Positions 14,760-18,434 of a stretch of 18,434 bases of DNA are shown here, in pieces. The notes under the pieces were generated by a model, which was not told the DNA's origin, did no database searches, and saw nothing but the letters and a program-made list of their open reading frames with translations. The stretch covers positions 1-18,434 of the forward strand of contig CAZEQL010000023.1 of assembly GCA_964514415.1 (NCBI GenBank). Direction: 5' to 3'. The DNA comes from CAZEQL01 sp964514415 (GTDB lineage Bacteria; Chloroflexota; Dehalococcoidia; GIF9; AB-539-J10). How positions within the stretch are numbered: position 1 is the stretch's first letter; the number at the start of each line of letters is the position of its first letter. Both the position numbers and the translations under genes were made by a program.

Positions 14760-14788
14760 ATTTTACACGCTTTCGTGTATCCTGTCAA
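14760..14788 (-). promoter_or_regulatory. Strong promoter for mutL, predicted leaderless
   Basis: On the minus strand a consensus TTGACA (14788-14783) is followed after 17 bases by TAAAAT (14765-14760). The predicted start of transcription is about 14753, two bases before the mutL ATG. It overlaps the end of the pcrA region, so mutL can be made independently of the upstream genes. Confidence 0.75.
14764..14779. promoter_or_regulatory. Perfect palindrome in the mutL promoter spacer, possible operator
   Basis: TACACG-CTTT-CGTGTA is a perfect six-base inverted repeat with a four-base centre, located between the -35 and -10 boxes and touching the -10 box. A repressor bound here would block the promoter. 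The general shape (half-site, four bases, half-site) resembles SOS boxes such as GAAC-N4-GTTC, but the half-site is different, so the regulator is unknown. Confidence 0.5.
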
Positions 14789-14792
14789 GGAG

Positions 14793-16967
14793 TTAGGGAA
14801 GAGAATCGGATGAATCTTCTTCAATTTTCTCTAGAGGCGCTAGGCTGAGTAAGAGCTTTTTAACCCCGGCTTCTTCAAAAACCACAGTCGCCTCTTGGTC
14901 ATCCCTGCTGGGAAGACAATTCATTACTATGCCATAGCCAAATTTGCTGTGGTGGACATGGTCACCTACCTTTAAGTTTAATGTGTTAAGAGGAGGGGCA
15001 AGAGGTTGGGAGTAAACACTGGTTATAGGGGTTAAGCTCTCCTCCCACAGTCCCTTAGCAGTTACCAAGTGTGATGACATGTCCTGGAGAAAGCGGGATG
15101 GGGGATTCGCTGAGCTGCTACCAAACAAGCTGCGATGGTAACTACGGAGGAGGTAGAGTCGCTTCTTAGCTCTAGTTACGCCAACATAGCAAAGGCGGCG
15201 CTCTTCTTCCATTTCTTCTGGCGCGGCGAAGGATTTCCTGTGAGGGAGAAGTCCTTCTTCCATACCGACAATGAATACCACGGGAAATTCCAGACCCTTG
15301 GCTTGATGCAATGTAATTAGAGTTACGGCATCAGCTTTCTCATCCAGTTCATCTATGTCTGATACCAGGCTTACTTTCTCCAAAAAGGTGGCTAATGCCT
15401 CTTCAAAATTAAGCTTATCATATTTCTTGACGACACCTTTTAATTCCAGTATATTCTCCCATCGCTCCTCGCCACCCTCTTTCTCCAAAATATATTCCCT
15501 GTATCTAGTGCGCTTCAATACCTCGTCTAAGAGATCGACGAGGCTTAATTCATGCCTTTTGACAATAAGTTTATCCATAAGATCAGCGAACCCAGTCAAG
15601 ACCGGAATAACACGTGTAGAGAGAGCTTTTCCCACTATCACCTGTTTTAAGGCACTATATAAAGAGATACCATGGCTTTTTGCCTGAGCTTGAAGCTGGT
15701 TGAGGGTACGTTGCCCGATACCACGTTTAGGAACATTTATTATTCGAGCCAGGCTGACATTATCCTGTGGATTGTGAATAAGCCTGAGATAGGCAATGAT
15801 ATCCCTGACTTCCTGTCTTTGATAAAAACGAGTGCCACCAACAAGCCTGTAAGGCACTCCATAGCGCATAAAGGTTTCCTCTAACACCCGCGACTGTGCA
15901 TTAACCCGATACATGACAGCGCAATCTTTGAGCGATATTCGTTCCTGGCTAATTAGTTTCTCTATCTCATTAACCACGGATTGAGCTTCTTCTCCCTCGC
16001 TGTAATTCTCAATAATGGAGATTTTAGAACCAACTTCGTTTTCCGTCCACAGGCTTTTTGGTTTGCGCTGCACGTTTGCTGAGATAATATCTGAAGCTAG
16101 CTCTAAAATGGTCTTGGTGGAGCGATAGTTTTGCTCTAGAAGCACAACTTTGGCTTTGGGATAGTCTTTTTCAAAGCTCAAGATGTTGCGTAAATCGGCA
16201 AATCTCCAGGAATAAATGGATTGGTCGGGATCACCAACCACACAAATATTGTGGTATTTCCCTGCTAGCTGCTTCATAAGCATATATTGGGCAATATTGG
16301 TGTCCTGAAATTCGTCAACCAGGATGTGGACATACCTTGACTGGTATTTAGCGAGAATTTCAGGATGACCCTGGAATAACTGCACGGTCTTCATCAATAG
16401 GTCATCGAAATCCACTGCTTGTCCCTGACCGAGTAATTGTTGGTAACGTTCGTAAACCCTGTGAACTATCTCCTCAAAATAGCTATTAATCTGCTGGGCA
16501 TAGTTTTTAGGGCTGATAAGATGGCTTTTAGCAGCGCTAATAGCCGAGCGTAACGAACGGGGGGCGTATTGCTTGTGATTGAGATTCAGCTCTTCCAGAG
16601 TTTGTTTTATCAAGCTCGTCTGATCCGCTTCATCGTAAATAACGAATCCTGAATCAAGCCCTATGGATTTGCCCTCACGTCGGAGGATGCGAGCGCAGAT
16701 GGCATGAAACGTGCCTAAAGTTAAAGCTTCTACTGCTTGGCCCAGGAGCTGCTCTAACCTTTCCTTCATTTCCCTGGCGGCTTTGTTGGTGAAGGTAACT
16801 GCCATAACATGATAGGGATTAACGCCGCAAACTTTAATAAGATAAGCCACCCGATGGGTAATCACTCTGGTCTTGCCGCTGCCAGGGCCAGCCAGGATAA
16901 GCACAGGTCCTTCAATTGTTTCTACGGCTTTTCTCTGGTCAAGATTAAGTGCAGCTAAAATATCCAT
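14793..16967 (-). CDS. pcrA: ATP-dependent DNA helicase PcrA/UvrD
   Basis: This superfamily 1A 3'-5' helicase acts in nucleotide excision and mismatch repair and in clearing replication blocks. The 724-residue length is typical. Motifs in order are NLDQRKAV (Q motif, 8-15), AGPGSGKTRV (26-35, Walker A), VTFTNKAAREMKER, LGTFHAICARILR, VDEFQDTN (217-224, Walker B), GDPDQSIYSWRFAD, LEQNYRST, VTLITLHQAKGLEFPVVFIVGMEEGLLPH and YVGVTRAKKRLYLL. The C-terminal HSKFGYGIV segment is the PcrA-type tail thought to bind RNA polymerase. The ATG at 16967 follows an extended -10 promoter and has no clear Shine-Dalgarno. It lies between speE (66 bases upstream) and mutL (41 bases downstream). The family name uvrD would fit equally well. 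Confidence 0.96.
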   Translation of the reverse strand: MDILAALNLDQRKAVETIEGPVLILAGPGSGKTRVITHRVAYLIKVCGVNPYHVMAVTFTNKAAREMKERLEQLLGQAVEALTLGTFHAICARILRREGKSIGLDSGFVIYDEADQTSLIKQTLEELNLNHKQYAPRSLRSAISAAKSHLISPKNYAQQINSYFEEIVHRVYERYQQLLGQGQAVDFDDLLMKTVQLFQGHPEILAKYQSRYVHILVDEFQDTNIAQYMLMKQLAGKYHNICVVGDPDQSIYSWRFADLRNILSFEKDYPKAKVVLLEQNYRSTKTILELASDIISANVQRKPKSLWTENEVGSKISIIENYSEGEEAQSVVNEIEKLISQERISLKDCAVMYRVNAQSRVLEETFMRYGVPYRLVGGTRFYQRQEVRDIIAYLRLIHNPQDNVSLARIINVPKRGIGQRTLNQLQAQAKSHGISLYSALKQVIVGKALSTRVIPVLTGFADLMDKLIVKRHELSLVDLLDEVLKRTRYREYILEKEGGEERWENILELKGVVKKYDKLNFEEALATFLEKVSLVSDIDELDEKADAVTLITLHQAKGLEFPVVFIVGMEEGLLPHRKSFAAPEEMEEERRLCYVGVTRAKKRLYLLRSYHRSLFGSSSANPPSRFLQDMSSHLVTAKGLWEESLTPITSVYSQPLAPPLNTLNLKVGDHVHHSKFGYGIVMNCLPSRDDQEATVVFEEAGVKKLLLSLAPLEKIEEDSSDSLP

Positions 16968-16982
16968 GAGGATTCAAGGGGT

Positions 16983-16991
16983 ATTATAGCA
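16983..16991 (-). promoter_or_regulatory. Extended -10 promoter for pcrA
   Basis: TGCTATAAT on the minus strand is a perfect TATAAT with an upstream TG at the extended -10 position. No good -35 box is found at the usual distance, which extended -10 promoters tolerate. Transcription would start near 16976, leaving a leader of only about 9 bases (TGAATCCTC) before the pcrA ATG. Confidence 0.55.
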
Positions 16992-17033
16992 TTGGAGTTC
17001 AATCTCTTTAAAGGAAAGATTCTAAGGAAAGTC

Positions 17034-17957
17034 TCAGTAAGTGAAAATGGGTTCTTTGTCGGTGACGACTTTTTTGGCACTACTTAATTGATGCCGAATA
17101 TGCTTAGGGATGGTGAACATAGCTTGGTGGGTGAGTCCATCATAGGATTTTAGTTTCTTTGATGCTCTTGCTGAAATTCTGGTATCGATTTCTTCAGGCG
17201 CCAATTTAGTAGGGTCAAGATTTTGGGAAGCGGAAATAAATCCCCATAAACTAAGAAAAGAAGGTATGTGAGCCTGATAAGGGCGAACTATTGGGAAGAT
17301 GCTTTTTAGAGTGTTAGCAATAGCAGTAAAGGCTTGTGAATCGCTCCATCCAGCGGGTTCAGCTTGTACTGACATAATGCCATCGGGCTGTAGCCTCTGT
17401 TTAACTATTTGGTAGAATTCTTGTGTGTATAACAATCGAGCTGGTCCCTGAGCTAAAGGGTCAGCTAAATCGATAATGATGACGTCGAATCTGTCGCTAC
17501 TTTCCTCTAAATATTTTCTAGCATTGACAAAATGAAGCTCGGCTCGGGGATTATCAAATGAGCTTTGGTGAAATGAGGGCAAGAAGCGACGACAGACATC
17601 CACTACTTCTTTATCAATATCTACCATGACAGCCTTCTTTACCGTCTTATGTGCCAGAACTTCTCGAAGAGTAGCTCCTTCCCCTCCTCCAGCAATAAAT
17701 ACTCTTTCCGGCTTGGGATGAGTGAGCATAACTGGATGTACTAAAGCTTCATGGTAAATAAATTCATCCGTCTCACTGGATTGAATTTTACCATCCAGGA
17801 TAAGACAGATACCGAAGCTGCCGGTATTGATAATATCTATAGACTGAAACTTGCTCTGCCCTGAATATATAATCTCCTTAACACTGTGCAGCATAGTAAG
17901 GTTGGGGCTGATACAGTCATGGAACCATTTATGTTTATCAGGGTCTTTATCTTTCAT
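17034..17957 (-). CDS. speE: Aminopropyltransferase, spermidine/thermospermine synthase family (ACL5-like)
   Basis: The enzyme moves an aminopropyl group from decarboxylated S-adenosylmethionine to a polyamine. The 307-residue protein shows KIQSSETDEFIYHEALVHP (57-75), the cofactor loop GGGEGATLREVL (90-101), VDIDKEVVDVCRRFLP (112-127), the catalytic-loop region DVIIIDLADPLAQGPARLLYT (from 158) and YQAHIPSFLSLWGFISAS (227-244). GGGEG, DLADP and AHIPSF-LWG match plant ACL5 thermospermine synthases better than ordinary SpeE, which I recall as GGGDGG, DSTEP or DSSDP, and ANIPTYPSGLW. The ATG at 17957 overlaps the speD stop as ATGA; an in-frame TTG at 17969 is less likely. This overlap and the shared product pathway make a speD-speE operon almost certain. 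Confidence 0.93.
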   Translation of the reverse strand: MKDKDPDKHKWFHDCISPNLTMLHSVKEIIYSGQSKFQSIDIINTGSFGICLILDGKIQSSETDEFIYHEALVHPVMLTHPKPERVFIAGGGEGATLREVLAHKTVKKAVMVDIDKEVVDVCRRFLPSFHQSSFDNPRAELHFVNARKYLEESSDRFDVIIIDLADPLAQGPARLLYTQEFYQIVKQRLQPDGIMSVQAEPAGWSDSQAFTAIANTLKSIFPIVRPYQAHIPSFLSLWGFISASQNLDPTKLAPEEIDTRISARASKKLKSYDGLTHQAMFTIPKHIRHQLSSAKKVVTDKEPIFTY

Positions 17958-18331
17958 TTTGTTGCACAACTGACCTGGCTATGTTCTACAATGCCTCTGC
18001 GCAACTCGATTAAAGAGCAATTGGAGGCTTCCAGTTTCTCTTCTATTAGCTTGGCAGCTTCCTCAGGGTTCACATCATCTCCACAAGTGAAGACATCCAC
18101 AGCGGCATACCCATATTCGGGCCAGGTATGAATGGAAATATGCGACTCGGCGATGTTAACCACTCCGCTCACCCCTTGGGGAGAGAAGTGGTAAAAAGAT
18201 TCGCCAACTACACTGGCGCCACACCGCACAGCAGCTTCATTAAGGCAATCTTTGAGAAAATCTAAGTCATCCAGCACCTCCTTATTGCAGTCTTTTAATT
18301 CCAGTAACAAATGTCTTCCCAGTGCATACAA
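17954..18331 (-). CDS. speD: S-adenosylmethionine decarboxylase proenzyme, class 1B
   Basis: SpeD makes the aminopropyl donor used by SpeE. The 125-residue proenzyme cuts itself between E62 and S63 in AESHISIHTWPE, turning S63 into the pyruvoyl cofactor. H68 and C83 (VFTCGDD), the other processing and catalytic residues, are at the same positions as I recall for the Thermotoga enzyme. The start is TTG at 18331: an excellent AAAGGAGG at 18341-18348 lies 9 bases ahead, and MYALGRHLLLEL fits the usual N terminus. It is the first gene of the series speD-speE-pcrA-mutL. No arginine or ornithine decarboxylase is in the window, so the polyamine acceptor comes from elsewhere. Confidence 0.96.
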   Translation of the reverse strand: MYALGRHLLLELKDCNKEVLDDLDFLKDCLNEAAVRCGASVVGESFYHFSPQGVSGVVNIAESHISIHTWPEYGYAAVDVFTCGDDVNPEEAAKLIEEKLEASNCSLIELRRGIVEHSQVSCATK

Positions 18332-18340
18332 ATCACCTTC

Positions 18341-18348
18341 CCTCCTTT
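18341..18348 (-). promoter_or_regulatory. Strong ribosome binding site deciding the TTG start of speD
   Basis: AAAGGAGG on the minus strand, 9 bases before TTG at 18331. No in-frame ATG nearby gives a better start. Confidence 0.8.
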
Positions 18349-18388
18349 AGATTTGAATTGATAAAAGGATTTTTGGCCAGCAGAACAA

Positions 18389-18417
18389 ATTCTATATAAT
18401 ATTAACCTTTTTAGCAA
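18389..18417 (-). promoter_or_regulatory. Likely promoter for speD-speE
   Basis: TTGCTA (18417-18412) and TAGAAT (18394-18389) on the minus strand are 17 bases apart. The predicted start near 18382 gives a leader of about 51 bases that contains the ribosome binding site. The surrounding stretch is AT-rich, so other -10 choices in it, such as TATTAT, cannot be excluded. Confidence 0.5.
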
Positions 18418-18434
18418 CATTTTGTACTCGTCCA

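Noticed and set aside
1..18434. CRISPR array, tRNA or rRNA gene, transposase, phage or defence island
   Set aside because: No regularly spaced repeats, RNA-gene signatures or such protein families were seen; the repeats present are isolated short palindromic elements.

Overview
The window looks like the end of a contig from an anaerobic bacterium, probably Chloroflexota and most likely Dehalococcoidia-like. That placement is an inference from gene content: split ADP-forming acyl-CoA synthetase subunits, a class 1B SpeD, bacterial SecDF, FolD and an endonuclease-type MutL. Base composition looks moderate to slightly AT-rich by eye. I saw no rRNA, tRNA, CRISPR array, transposase or phage gene. 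No gene-free stretch reaches 300 bases; the longest, about 185 bases at 2799-2983, holds a repeat copy and a hairpin.

Layout. Bases 1-4027 are on the plus strand: a truncated AlkD-like DNA alkylation repair gene, an unnamed helix-hairpin-helix protein, an isoprenylcysteine methyltransferase-family membrane protein, a DUF4349 lipoprotein and a histone-deacetylase-family hydrolase. Bases 4158-8100 are a tightly coupled minus-strand operon, cca-secD-secF. Bases 8194-12950 hold an ADP-forming acyl-CoA synthetase locus in an unusual order: alpha subunit 1 and folD (minus), alpha subunit 2 (plus), and one beta subunit (minus, convergent with alpha 2). Bases 13069-18331 are a minus-strand series, speD-speE-pcrA-mutL, with internal promoters before pcrA and mutL.

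How the genes work together. cca matures tRNA ends and SecDF drives late steps of protein export. The acyl-CoA synthetase subunits would recover ATP from acyl-CoA thioesters, and FolD supplies one-carbon folates. speD and speE make a polyamine; the SpeE sequence resembles the ACL5/thermospermine-synthase branch more than ordinary spermidine synthase. pcrA and mutL act in DNA repair.

The least ordinary part is a set of small palindromic repeats scattered through and between genes. One family is the hairpin GCCTGAT-NN-ATCAGGC followed by AACTAC, present as a two-hairpin unit at the left edge and as a single hairpin inside the deacetylase gene. Two further families, of about 30 bases, occur between genes, at gene ends and inside cca. 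Several copies are read through as protein. One copy appears to be inserted into another repeat between the deacetylase gene and secF. A second theme is promoters placed so close to the start codon that the cca and mutL messages are predicted to be leaderless; the mutL promoter also carries a perfect palindrome in its spacer. I found no defence island or other obvious new multi-gene system.
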